Part shown: in pieces, positions 28,768-37,073 of the stretch
Position numbering within the stretch: position 1 is the first letter of the stretch
Layout of the letters: the number at the start of each line of letters is the position of its first letter
Assembly (NCBI GenBank): GCA_028281445.1
Contig: JANQJW010000004.1
Location: forward strand, 1 to 64,000
Origin: Planctomycetota bacterium
GTDB taxonomy: Bacteria > Planctomycetota > PLA2 > JAEUHO01
Length of the DNA stretch: 64,000 nucleotides
Direction: 5' to 3'
The notes under the pieces: generated by a model
What the model saw: the letters and a program-made list of their open reading frames with translations, nothing else
What the model was told of the DNA's origin: nothing
Databases searched by the model: none
Program-made: the position numbers and the translations under genes

Positions 28768-29733
28768 TCACTCGGCGGGGCCATCCGTAAGCGGGTACGG
28801 ATCGTCGGGCAGCTCCGCGATCTGGCGCTTGCGTCGCCGGCGCAGGAAGAAGTAGGCGATCCCGCCAACGATCGCAATCAGCAGGAAGATCGTTCCGGTG
28901 AGATCGCGCAGCAGCAGCCAGAAGAGCGGGTCCGCCGTCTCCTCCAGCCATGTCTTCCAACGCGCGATCCAGGTACTCAGGGTCACGCCGGTCTGCTCGT
29001 AGATGAGCTCGGCGAACGGCGTCCCCGCAGCCGGGCTGTCGTTCACGCCCTTGCCGTCGGCCAGAGCGTTGAGAATCGCGTGCAGTTCCGTCCAGCTGCG
29101 CTCCTTGACGAAGTAGCGGATGAAGCTCTGGCCCTGGCGATAGGCGAGCGAGGCCTCCCCGGAATCGCGAGGCCAGTGCGTGGTGATCTCCGCCATGGGG
29201 ATCAGGCCGCTCCACTTGGCCGCGAAGTCGAGCTTGGCGCCGCCTTCGATCGTGATGCCGCCGCCGATCTCTTCGGCGATGCCTTCCTCGGCCCAGAGCG
29301 GCAGGCGGCGCTTGAGCTTGCCGGCACGGCGGCTCCACGCGAGATGCACCCACTCGTGGCGCAGCGTCGATGGCCAGGCGCGCACCGGCCCCGAGTCCTT
29401 GAGTCGGTCCGAGCGCAGGATGATGCGCGACTTGCTCGATACGCATACGCCGGCCGCCCAATCGGGTACGCCGGCCGCCGCCTCGGCGCGCATGCGCGCG
29501 AGGCCCGACACGACGACGACCTCGGCAGGCCCGCCGCGGAACGGAAAGCCGATCTGCTGCTCGACCTGCTTGCGCACCTGCGGCAGCAGTGCATGGACCT
29601 TACGACCCAGCGGCCCCAGGCCGTCATCCCAGCGCACGACGTGCCCCGCGTCAGTGGTCAGGCTCTCGGCTCGGACTTCGGGGGCGAAGGCAACGACGAA
29701 AGCGGCGATCAGAAGGCAGAGGAGTCGGCGCAC
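28768..29733 (-). CDS. membrane-anchored gluzincin-type metallopeptidase
   Basis: 321 aa. Signal peptide RRLLCLLIAAFVVAFAPEVRA; a zinc site HEWVH near residue 125 followed about 20 residues later by WAEEGIAEEIG (third ligand), as in peptidase MA-like gluzincins; and a C-terminal transmembrane helix near 280-300 (TGTIFLLIAIVGGIAYFFL) followed by a basic cytoplasmic tail. The catalytic domain would face the periplasm. Substrate unknown. Confidence 0.75.
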   Translation of the reverse strand: MRRLLCLLIAAFVVAFAPEVRAESLTTDAGHVVRWDDGLGPLGRKVHALLPQVRKQVEQQIGFPFRGGPAEVVVVSGLARMRAEAAAGVPDWAAGVCVSSKSRIILRSDRLKDSGPVRAWPSTLRHEWVHLAWSRRAGKLKRRLPLWAEEGIAEEIGGGITIEGGAKLDFAAKWSGLIPMAEITTHWPRDSGEASLAYRQGQSFIRYFVKERSWTELHAILNALADGKGVNDSPAAGTPFAELIYEQTGVTLSTWIARWKTWLEETADPLFWLLLRDLTGTIFLLIAIVGGIAYFFLRRRRKRQIAELPDDPYPLTDGPAE

Positions 29734-30087
29734 GAGCGGATCCTAGGCGTGGAAACGGCGACCTCCGTCGACGCGCTGGGGAGGCAATGTCGACTTTCCT
29801 CGACGCGCGAGCGGTGCCCTGGTTTCGCAGCCTCCTCGCAAAGCCCTAGAAACCGGGCTTTCTCTGATTGGCACCGCGCCGACGTGTTCGAGGCACGGGC
29901 AATGCAATGCCCACAGGCGAAACCATCTGCTCCGCGGGTCCTCGTTGGACCCGCCTCCGGGACAGGGGGATTCGCTCGGCGTTCTTCAGGGGGACGCCGG
30001 GGACCCCTGACCGGATTCCTTCCGAGGGAACTTGAGAACCCGGGATGGAGCCGGAGCCCGCAAGGGCTTCGGCTCTTGTTCTTTTTG
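29734..30087 (+). ncRNA. candidate small RNA ending at an orphan terminator
   Basis: This gap carries no convincing protein gene, yet on the plus strand it ends in a strong intrinsic terminator (30048-30087) although no plus-strand gene lies upstream within it. It is rich in hairpins: AAAGCCC/GGGCTTT (29840-29861), GGGCA/TGCCC around 29900, GCGGGTCC/GGACCCGC around 29935-29955 and CGGCGT/ACGCCG around 29980. I could not match it to RNase P RNA, tmRNA, SRP RNA or 6S RNA. The true 5-prime end is unknown. Confidence 0.3.
30048..30087 (+). terminator. intrinsic terminator with GCAA loop and T-run
   Basis: A 12-base stem (30048-30059 with 30064-30075, one G-T pair) is capped by GCAA and followed by TTGTTCTTTTTG. 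It is followed at 30087-30105 by a second perfect hairpin (GTCGCGCC gaa GGCGCGAC). Both annotated neighbours are on the minus strand. Confidence 0.65.
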
Positions 30088-30104
30088 TCGCGCCGAAGGC
30101 GCGA

Positions 30105-30137
30105 CCCTGAGCGCGAGCGAAGCGAGCAGTCGAAGGG
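30105..30137. repeat. dispersed intergenic repeat B, copy 2
   Basis: CCCTGAGCGCGAGCGAAGCG, then AGCAGTCGAAGGG, closely related to the copy at 15211-15238 with two small insertions. It abuts the stop codon of the small membrane protein gene at 30138. Confidence 0.7.
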
Positions 30138-30362
30138 CTACGGACGCTCTCTGCCCAATACAACATCAACAAGCGCAAGCCACGCGAAGTAGAGCGCGCC
30201 CAGCGGCCATGTGGCGGCCAGCAGCAGGACGTTGCGCTCACGCAGCTCGGGCCAGGAGCTGCGCAACCCCAGCATCACGAGGTACGAGACGACCGCGACG
30301 ACGAAGTAGATCCAGAGGGTCCAGACCCAGGGATTCAGAACTTCACCACCAACACGTCGCAC
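30138..30362 (-). CDS. small two-helix membrane protein
   Basis: 74 aa with two hydrophobic segments (VWTLWIYFVVAVVSYLVMLGL and VLLLAATWPLGALYFAWLALVDVVL). It overlaps the end of the UspA gene by 28 bases if GTG 30362 is used; a later GTG would shorten the overlap. Unknown function. Confidence 0.55.
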   Translation of the reverse strand: MRRVGGEVLNPWVWTLWIYFVVAVVSYLVMLGLRSSWPELRERNVLLLAATWPLGALYFAWLALVDVVLGRERP

Positions 30363-30766
30363 GGCGCTTTGCGGATCACGCGCTCCGCTACGCTGCCGAT
30401 CAGCAGATGATCGAGCTTGCTGCGGCCGTGGGAGCCCATGACCACCAGGTCCGGCTCGAGCTGCCCGATGACCTCGAGGATCACCGTGGCGGGCTTGCCT
30501 TCCTTCACGAGAGGCTTGATGTCGGCCTCCGGATGCGCGACCGCGTGCTCATCGAGCTTCTCGAGGGACAGCCCCTTCACCTTGTCGATGTCCTTGCGGT
30601 GCGGGTAGATCCCGAAGGTGCCTTCGGTGACTACCGGCAGCCACTCGACAACGTGTAGCAGCGTGATCGTGCCGCCGTCGCCCAGTACGTTGAGCGCGGT
30701 GTCGAGGATGCGCTTCGCCTCGTCGGCGAAGTCGAGGGGCACGACGATGTTCTTGAAGCCCTTCAT
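30335..30766 (-). CDS. universal stress protein, UspA family
   Basis: 143 aa, single domain. N-terminal NIVVPLDFADEAKRIL and C-terminal GSHGRSKLDHLLIGSVAERVIRKAPCDVLVV with the GxxGx9GS nucleotide-binding motif indicate an ATP-binding Usp protein. It lies 15 bases downstream of the scpA-fmt gene and may be co-transcribed. Confidence 0.92.
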   Translation of the reverse strand: MKGFKNIVVPLDFADEAKRILDTALNVLGDGGTITLLHVVEWLPVVTEGTFGIYPHRKDIDKVKGLSLEKLDEHAVAHPEADIKPLVKEGKPATVILEVIGQLEPDLVVMGSHGRSKLDHLLIGSVAERVIRKAPCDVLVVKF

Positions 30767-30781
30767 GGCGCAGCCATCAGT

Positions 30782-32578
30782 CTAGCGCTTTGCGGCCGCC
30801 TTGGGCTTGGGTGCAACGAAGCGATCCCCGACGACGACGCGGCGAGCATTGAGGAAGTCCTTGGCCGCCATCGGCCGGCCGCCCGCCGGCCGCAGGCGCG
30901 TGATGCGCAATGCGCCCTCGGCGCACGCGATCTCGATACCCTCGGGACCGACCGCAAGTACCGTCCCCGGCTTGATCTCCGCCTCCGGATCCTCGAGCGC
31001 CGCGCGATCGCAAACCGAGCTCTCGAGCACCAGGATCCCCAGCGGATCGTGCTTCACCTTGGGCTGCCATGCCGTCTGCGCGCCCGGCCAGCTCGTCACG
31101 GAACGCACCTGGTTGCGCACGCGCACGGCCGGCTGGTCCCAGTCGACGATGCCGTCGCTCTTGGTCAAGCGCGGCACGTAGGTCGACTGCTCGTGATCCT
31201 GGGGGACCGGTTCGATCTTGCCCGCGAGGTAGTCGGGCAGCGTGCGCACGAGTAGGTCCGCGGCCGCATCCGCGAGCTTGGCCGTCGCCTCGTCGACCGT
31301 CTCGTCGCCTTCGAGCTGGATGGCGCGCGTGGCAATCACGGGTCCGTCGTCGAGCTTCTCCCCCATCACGAAGAGCGAGACACCGATCTTCGTCTCGCCC
31401 TCGCGAATGGCTGCGGCCACGGGGCTCGCCCCGCGGTACTTCGGCAACAGGCTCGCGTGCACGTTGATGCAGCCCTTCTTTGGCATCTCGAGGATCGCGG
31501 GACCGAGGATCTGTCCGAATCCCGCGGTGATGATGAGCTCCGGTTCCGTCTCGTGAATCTCATCGCGCGACGTGCGGCCGTTGACGTCGTTCGTCCGGTG
31601 CAGCGGAAGCTCCATCTTGTCGGCTTCGCGCGCAACCGGCACCGGCATCATGCGGCGCCCGCGACCGGCGCGGCGCGGAGGCGGCGTCACGACGAGACGC
31701 GGCGTCATGCCGGCACCAACGAGAGAACGTAGGCATGGGACCGCGAACTCCGGCGAGCCCATGAACACGATGTTCGGGCCGCCGGATGCCTCTTCCATCA
31801 TCTCGAGGTCGTCGATGAGGTGTGCAGCCGCATCTTCGTCGTGCTCGGCCGGCGCGGCGGCCCCGTCGCGGATCTCGATCGTGATCTCACCGAGGCCGTC
31901 CTGCAGCACGCGGATCTTGCGCAGCTTGATGAGCTCGAGCAGCGCCAGGAAGGCGCCGATCACGTACGTGCGATCCGGTGACTTGCCGAGCAGGTGCTGG
32001 AACGTCGTCCGCCCGCCGAGCTCGATGAGCTCGTCGAAGATCTGCCCGACGAAGTGCGTGATCGGCAGCCGCTCCTTGGGCATGTGGACGGCTTCGTCGC
32101 CGCCGACCTCGCGCAACAGCTTCGAGAAGGCGTTAACGAGGCCGAAGAGATCCAGCTCGAGGTCTTCTTCTTCCTCAGGAACCGCCTGGGCCGCGGGCTT
32201 GCGAAGCCTCACCGCGGCCTTGTGCCGCTGCTCCTCGAAGCGCTCGGCCAGCTCGGCCGAGATGCCCTTGTAGCGGCGGTACTCGAGGAGCTGGCGGACG
32301 AGGTCCAGCCGCGGGTCGATCTCCTCGAGGTCGACGACCTCGTCGCGGGGCAGCAGCGCCCGGCTCTTGAGGACGAGCAGTTGGCTCGCCATGACCAGGA
32401 ATTCGCCCGCGTGATCGACGTCGAGCTCCTTGACGTTGGCCTTGCAGATCTCCAGGAACCGGTCCGCGATGCGGGCGATGGAGACCTCGTAGATGTCGAC
32501 CTCCTCCTGCTGGACGAGGTACAGCAGGAGGTCCAAGGGCCCCTGAAAACTCCCGAGGTCGATGCGCAGCTCATCCAT
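30782..32578 (-). CDS. ScpA-Fmt fusion: condensin kleisin plus Met-tRNA formyltransferase
   Basis: 598 aa in one uninterrupted frame from ATG 32578; upstream in-frame codons to 32623 do not resemble ScpA. Residues 1 to about 245 are ScpA, the kleisin that links Smc heads for chromosome segregation (SFQGPLDLLLYLVQQEEVDIYEVSIARIADRFLE; winged-helix end ALLELIKLRKIRVLQ). After an acidic linker of about 20 residues, 268-598 are methionyl-tRNA formyltransferase: NIVFMGSPEFAVPCL, catalytic Asn/His in NVHASLLPKYRGASPV, LDDGPV and a C-terminal OB-like domain (NQVRSVTSWPGAQTAW). Met259 and Met260 in the linker could allow separate initiation, but I see no good ribosome site there. Neither scpB nor def is adjacent. 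Confidence 0.88.
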   Translation of the reverse strand: MDELRIDLGSFQGPLDLLLYLVQQEEVDIYEVSIARIADRFLEICKANVKELDVDHAGEFLVMASQLLVLKSRALLPRDEVVDLEEIDPRLDLVRQLLEYRRYKGISAELAERFEEQRHKAAVRLRKPAAQAVPEEEEDLELDLFGLVNAFSKLLREVGGDEAVHMPKERLPITHFVGQIFDELIELGGRTTFQHLLGKSPDRTYVIGAFLALLELIKLRKIRVLQDGLGEITIEIRDGAAAPAEHDEDAAAHLIDDLEMMEEASGGPNIVFMGSPEFAVPCLRSLVGAGMTPRLVVTPPPRRAGRGRRMMPVPVAREADKMELPLHRTNDVNGRTSRDEIHETEPELIITAGFGQILGPAILEMPKKGCINVHASLLPKYRGASPVAAAIREGETKIGVSLFVMGEKLDDGPVIATRAIQLEGDETVDEATAKLADAAADLLVRTLPDYLAGKIEPVPQDHEQSTYVPRLTKSDGIVDWDQPAVRVRNQVRSVTSWPGAQTAWQPKVKHDPLGILVLESSVCDRAALEDPEAEIKPGTVLAVGPEGIEIACAEGALRITRLRPAGGRPMAAKDFLNARRVVVGDRFVAPKPKAAAKR

Positions 32579-32739
32579 CCCAGATCGGGCCCCGGGGGTC
32601 GCGTTGGTAAGTCCGTTTCGCACGGGCGGTTAGGCGGACACGTCCGTTTCGCCGGAAACGCCCCGCGAAGCCCGGATCCTAACCGATGAAGACCCCCAGG
32701 AACCCCGCACTCAGGGGGAGCCTGCAACGTCCGACCCCG

Positions 32740-32745
32740 TAGAAT
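32740..32745 (+). promoter_or_regulatory. possible -10 box (TAGAAT) before kdsC
   Basis: TAGAAT lies 32 bases before the preferred kdsC start, in the gap between the divergent scpA-fmt and kdsC genes. No clear -35 is seen. If used, it excludes the ATG at 32744 as the start. Confidence 0.3.
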
Positions 32746-32776
32746 GACGCCGCTTCGGGGAGGGCTACGCCGAGCA

Positions 32777-33310
32777 ATGTCGGGCGCCAGGACTATTCGC
32801 CTGTTCGTCATGGATGTCGATGGCACCCTTACCGACGGAACCCTCACGTACGGACCGGACGGGGCCGAGCTGAAGTCGTTCCATTCGAAGGATGGCTACG
32901 GCATCAAGATGCTGCGCGTGGCGGGCGTGACCCCGGCGATCATCAGCGGCCGCGAGTCCGTGCCGACCTCACGCCGGGCACGCGAGCTGGGAATCGACGA
33001 GGTCGAGCAGGGCATCGAGGACAAGGCCGCGTGCCTCCTCGAGCTGTGCACGCGACTCGGCGTCCCGGTCGAGGAGACCGCCTACGTCGGAGACGACCTG
33101 AGCGATCTCCCACCCATGCGCCTCTGCGGCTTCTCCGCTGCACCGTCCGACGCAGCGCCGGAGGTCCTCGAAGCCGCCACGTTCGTCGGCGACCGGCCCG
33201 GCGGCCACGGCGCTGTGCGCGAGGCCATCGAGTCGCTGCTGCGCAGTGACGGACGCTGGGAGGACGTGCTGCGCCACATCGAGCGCCAAGCCGAGGAGAG
33301 TCCCGCATGA
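32777..33310 (+). CDS. kdsC: KDO-8-phosphate phosphatase (KdsC, HAD family)
   Basis: 177 aa from ATG 32777, which has GGGGAGGG upstream. The HAD motif DVDGTLTDG (nucleophile Asp13), SFHSKDGYGIKML, the Ser/Thr motif IISGRES and VGDDLSDLPPM match KdsC, which dephosphorylates 3-deoxy-octulosonate 8-phosphate in LPS core synthesis. Other members of this C0 HAD group act on related sugar phosphates. Its stop overlaps the next ATG by 4 bases; a following LptC/LptA-type gene matches the usual kdsC-lptC-lptA order. Confidence 0.85.
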   Translation: MSGARTIRLFVMDVDGTLTDGTLTYGPDGAELKSFHSKDGYGIKMLRVAGVTPAIISGRESVPTSRRARELGIDEVEQGIEDKAACLLELCTRLGVPVEETAYVGDDLSDLPPMRLCGFSAAPSDAAPEVLEAATFVGDRPGGHGAVREAIESLLRSDGRWEDVLRHIERQAEESPA

Positions 33311-36300
33311 GGCGGCTCATCCTCTTCCTCGCGTTCGCAGGTACGGGCTTCGCGTGCCTCGTGTGGTTCGCGGGCGGCATGGGCAGCTCGTACAAGTCCT
33401 CGCAGAACCGCACGGTCATCGAGACCCGCAAGCGTGGTGCGCAGGACGAGCACGTCATCGAAGCCGGCGAGGGCATTCCGGACATACGCCAGGTCGAGGG
33501 CATCTCGCAGCTCGCTCCGCCGCGCGCGGCGATCTGGAAGGACCGGCTCTCCGAAGAGACGATCGACATCCCGCGCTTCATTCCCTGGCGCTTCCACGCG
33601 GCTGACGCCATCCCCATGAAGCGGCGCGACAAGGGCAAGCAGGCGGTTCGCTGCTCCGGCGTCATCTTCCGCACGAACCGCGAACCCGTGACGCGCGCCG
33701 AAGCGCTCGCCCTCGTGCGCAGCGAGCGAGACGCCTACAAGCCGCTGCTTCACCAGGAGTTCCGCTCCGATCAAGCGCGCGTGTACGGCCCCCTGGCGGA
33801 CCGTCTCCAGCGCCGCAACACACCCGTGCGCAGCACCGAGCAGACCCAGATCCAACTCGACGGCAACGTGCAGATCGACGACAAGCTCCAGGGCACCACG
33901 ATCAAGGGCAAGTCGGTCCTGGTCTGGCCCGACGAAGAGCGGGCGGAGGGTTTCGGGCGGTTCACCGTCGAGCACGAGGCATTCGTCCTCGTGGGCAACC
34001 GCATGTCGATGGAGCGCGTGAAGGAGAAGGGCTGGAGCCGTCTCTCGATCCTCAACAACCCGGTCCTCGACATCGTCTCCGACGTCAAGGATCGCGACGG
34101 AAACCTCGTCTTCGACTTCGGACCGGGCGGGTTCCGCCCCGCGCACATCACCTCGGAGGGCCGAGCGATCCTCGTGCGCGAAGAGCGCCGGCGCGAAACG
34201 GTGATCACGGTCACGTTCTCCGACAACGTGCACGCCGAACAAGAGGGCGGCCGCAGCCTCAAGGCCGACCGCATCAAGCTGGTGGCGGTCAAAGAGAAGC
34301 TGCCCATGCGCGAAGGCCGCGGCGGCTGGAAGCTCCAGTACTTCGAAGCCCAGGGCGATGTCCACGTCGACTACCGGGACCAGACCGCCAAGGGGCGCAC
34401 CTACATCGCTTCGTTCACCGCAGATCGCATGACGCACGAGGTCCCGCGAGTAGGCGCGCCGGTCACCACACTCGACGGCGATCCGGTCATCCACATTCGC
34501 GGCGAGTTCGCGGTTCTCGGTCCGGGCGATCGCCTGCGCGCTCTCTGCAGGGATCGCGCGTGGATCGGGGCCGTCCCTGCAGGCCTGCCGACGTCGGGGC
34601 TGCCACAGGAGGCCTTGCAACACATCGGGCTACGCGGCCAGGCGCGTATCGTCCGCACAGCACTCGAGGGCCTGCAGAGCGAGGAGGACGTGCTGGAGGG
34701 CGACGAGATCGACCTCGTCCTCTGGAAGCGCGGGGCGGAAGAAGGCGCGCCCACCGAGCCGGACGCGGGCGACAAGATGATCGCCACGTACTTCGCGGCG
34801 CTCGGCAATGTACGACTCGACGGCACGCGCATCCGCGGCACCTGCCACCGTCTCGTCGGCGAGAACCTGCACAAGGCGACGCCGCACATCTTCGCGGACG
34901 GCCGCGCCAAGCACTTCGTCTTCCCCGACATCGGCGGCGAGCAGCGCCTGCTCGGCCCCGAGCCCGCCGCGCAGCCGGAACCGAAGCCTTCGGCGCCGGT
35001 GGTCGCACAGCCCCCGCGTACCGCGCAGGGGGGCAGTGGTACCGACCCCGAGCGCTCGGAAGACGAGGGCGCCGGCAGCTGGCAGCTCAACACGATGCGC
35101 GCCGTCGGGTCGGTCGACATCGACACGAGCATGGGCGGGCCGGCCGTAGGGATCCCGACGAACATCGTCGGTGACGAAGCCACGTACGACCGCGTATCCA
35201 GCCGCGCCCAGGTGAAGGGCGCGCCGGCGCGCATCTCCTGGATCGCGTTCGACACGACGATGAACGTCATCGAGACGCCGACGATGACCCTGGATCGCGC
35301 GCAGGGCATGGTGACCGCGGAAGGCGGGGTCCGGGGCGAGATCTACATGATGCGGGGCAGCGGCGGCGACACGGGCTCGTTCGTCATGCCGGGTACCTCC
35401 GGAGCACAAGGCGATGCCGCAGGCGCGGAGCTGAGCATTCGCACCGACGCGCGTATCGACATCGCACTCGCCGGCATGGGGCCTTCGTTCAAGCCGCGGC
35501 CGGGGTCGGAAACACGCATTCAGATCGGGGGTCCCGTCACCGCCGAGCTGCGCAACGCCAACCACGCCGTTGACCGCCTCAAGGCGGAGTCCCTGGAAGT
35601 CGGCTTGCTCTACCTCATGGACCTCGCGGACGCGGAGGACGACCCGGCAGCCAGCAGCGCCCCCAGTTCCTCTGCGGGCGGCGGCACGGGGTCCACCGGC
35701 ACGCGCCCGGCACGCCGGCCGCGCCGGACAACGGGCGGCGGCGAGGAAGCGGCGCCGGAGCGCTTCGAGATCGCCGCCGCGGAGATGCGCGCTCAGCTCA
35801 ACGGCGGCGACGTCCACACCCTGGATGCGACGGGCAACGTGGACATGCGCGGCGAGAGCGGTCACATCACCGGTGACCGCATGCACTACAACGCCGAGCG
35901 CCGGCACGCACGCGTCTTCGCGTCCGACCCCGACTGGCGCACGCGTCCCGCCGTTGCCATCCTCGGCGACACCGAGCAGCGCACGGAGGTGCGCGGCGAG
36001 CAGCTCGCGGTGTACTGGGTCGACGGCAAGATCACCACGGTCGAGGCGTTCGGCCCGAAAAACGAGAACGAGCACGCCACGATCCGCATGTACAGCCGCG
36101 ACGCGAAACGGCCGGGGCGGCTGGAGTGGTACTCCCTCGTCTACACGGGCAGCGTCAACATGACGTCGGAGCTGCTGCGCGCGGGTCGCGTACGCCTCAT
36201 GCGCCGCATTCGCGAGACGCCGCAAGAGCCGTGGGGCCCGCCGACGGCGCTATGGTCTCCGACCTTGCGGGTGATCGGGCGCAACATGCTCTCGACCGAC

Positions 36301-36603
36301 GAGAAGCTGCGCGACATGCAGCGAATCCTGGCCGAGGGCCCGGGCACGACCTTCCAGTCCGGGGAAGGCGCGGACCTCATCAAGGCCTGGGGCCATTTGT
36401 TCGACTACGACGTCGCAACCAAGAAGGCCACGTTGACGGGTCTGAAGGGCGCGGATGTCACCATCCGAAAGGGTGGTACGCTCCATGTCGACCAGTCGAA
36501 GCTGAAGATCGACATGAACACGAACATGCCGACGTACATGCAGAACGGCCGGATCTTCTGGCGTCCTCCGCCGCAGAAGCCGCCCCCTGCAAGACCCAAG
36601 TAG
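33307..36603 (+). CDS. giant membrane-anchored LptC/OstA-like protein
   Basis: 1098 aa. One N-terminal transmembrane helix (LILFLAFAGTGFACLVWFAGGM) anchors a very long periplasmic region made of repeated beta-rich segments with OstA/LptA-like pattern (VRSTEQTQIQLDGNVQID; ADRIKLVAVKEKLP; KLQYFEAQGDVHVDYRD; MRAQLNGGDVHTLDATGNVD followed by GDRMHYNAERRHARVF). Low-complexity Pro/Gly/Ser linkers lie near 555-590 and 780-820. LptC and LptA are normally about 190 and 180 aa and polymerise into a beta-jellyroll bridge for LPS. Position after kdsC supports a role in LPS transport; the number of OstA units cannot be counted reliably by eye. Confidence 0.65.
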   Translation: MRRLILFLAFAGTGFACLVWFAGGMGSSYKSSQNRTVIETRKRGAQDEHVIEAGEGIPDIRQVEGISQLAPPRAAIWKDRLSEETIDIPRFIPWRFHAADAIPMKRRDKGKQAVRCSGVIFRTNREPVTRAEALALVRSERDAYKPLLHQEFRSDQARVYGPLADRLQRRNTPVRSTEQTQIQLDGNVQIDDKLQGTTIKGKSVLVWPDEERAEGFGRFTVEHEAFVLVGNRMSMERVKEKGWSRLSILNNPVLDIVSDVKDRDGNLVFDFGPGGFRPAHITSEGRAILVREERRRETVITVTFSDNVHAEQEGGRSLKADRIKLVAVKEKLPMREGRGGWKLQYFEAQGDVHVDYRDQTAKGRTYIASFTADRMTHEVPRVGAPVTTLDGDPVIHIRGEFAVLGPGDRLRALCRDRAWIGAVPAGLPTSGLPQEALQHIGLRGQARIVRTALEGLQSEEDVLEGDEIDLVLWKRGAEEGAPTEPDAGDKMIATYFAALGNVRLDGTRIRGTCHRLVGENLHKATPHIFADGRAKHFVFPDIGGEQRLLGPEPAAQPEPKPSAPVVAQPPRTAQGGSGTDPERSEDEGAGSWQLNTMRAVGSVDIDTSMGGPAVGIPTNIVGDEATYDRVSSRAQVKGAPARISWIAFDTTMNVIETPTMTLDRAQGMVTAEGGVRGEIYMMRGSGGDTGSFVMPGTSGAQGDAAGAELSIRTDARIDIALAGMGPSFKPRPGSETRIQIGGPVTAELRNANHAVDRLKAESLEVGLLYLMDLADAEDDPAASSAPSSSAGGGTGSTGTRPARRPRRTTGGGEEAAPERFEIAAAEMRAQLNGGDVHTLDATGNVDMRGESGHITGDRMHYNAERRHARVFASDPDWRTRPAVAILGDTEQRTEVRGEQLAVYWVDGKITTVEAFGPKNENEHATIRMYSRDAKRPGRLEWYSLVYTGSVNMTSELLRAGRVRLMRRIRETPQEPWGPPTALWSPTLRVIGRNMLSTDEKLRDMQRILAEGPGTTFQSGEGADLIKAWGHLFDYDVATKKATLTGLKGADVTIRKGGTLHVDQSKLKIDMNTNMPTYMQNGRIFWRPPPQKPPPARPK

Positions 36604-36999
36604 ATGACCATGCTCCTCTCGCTCGCCGTGATGCCCGCCTTCATGAGCTTCGGGTTCAGCGAGATCCTGTTGATCGGCATCGTCGCGCTGCTCGTCTTCG
36701 GCGGCAACCTGCCCGACGTCATGCGCTCGCTCGGCCGGAGCTACGGCAAGCTGCGCGCGAGCCTGCACGAGTTCTCGCGCCCGGTGCGCGAAGAGCTGCG
36801 CGACGTCAAGCGCATGCCACAGACACCGAAGGAGAGCCGCCCGGTACCCGAGTACCCGGAGTACGGCGGCCCGCCGATCACCACGTCGCCGGAGCTGAAG
36901 GAAGGCGACAACGACGGCGAAGAGGTCCAACAGGACGAGCAGGCGCAGGAAACGAAAGCGCCGGCGTCCGGTGTCATCGACGAACCGCCGCCGGTTTGA
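36604..36999 (+). CDS. Sec-independent translocase TatA/TatB-like protein
   Basis: 131 aa. The N-terminal FGFSEILLIGIVALLVFGGNLPDVMRSLGRSYGKLR is the TatA/B signature: transmembrane helix, FG hinge and amphipathic helix. The tail is Pro/Glu-rich. TatA multimers form the pore for folded twin-arginine substrates. ATG 36604 follows directly after the previous stop. tatC is not nearby. Confidence 0.85.
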   Translation: MTMLLSLAVMPAFMSFGFSEILLIGIVALLVFGGNLPDVMRSLGRSYGKLRASLHEFSRPVREELRDVKRMPQTPKESRPVPEYPEYGGPPITTSPELKEGDNDGEEVQQDEQAQETKAPASGVIDEPPPV

Positions 37000-37010
37000 G
37001 CGGTCGAAGA

Positions 37011-37066
37011 CCCTGAGCGAAGGACCCCTTCGACTTACCCCTCGCCATGCTCGGGGTTGCTCAGGG
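37011..37066. repeat. dispersed intergenic repeat B, variant copy 3
   Basis: CCCTGAGC (37011-37018) pairs perfectly with GCTCAGGG (37059-37066). The interior has GAAGG and CCCCTTCGAC and a short CCCC...GGGG pairing (37038-37055). It separates convergent tatA-like and MshEN-like genes and may also act as a transcript end. Confidence 0.6.
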
Positions 37067-37073
37067 CCTGCGG

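Noticed and set aside
29734..30087. Assignment of the hairpin-rich gap to RNase P RNA, tmRNA, SRP RNA or 6S RNA
   Set aside because: Their conserved cores (for example GAGGAAAGTCC, GGAAGCAGC) are not present on either strand.
34630..36225. Open frame of about 530 codons on the minus strand
   Set aside because: Antisense to the LptC/OstA-like gene; Arg/Ala/Val-rich composition typical of shadows.
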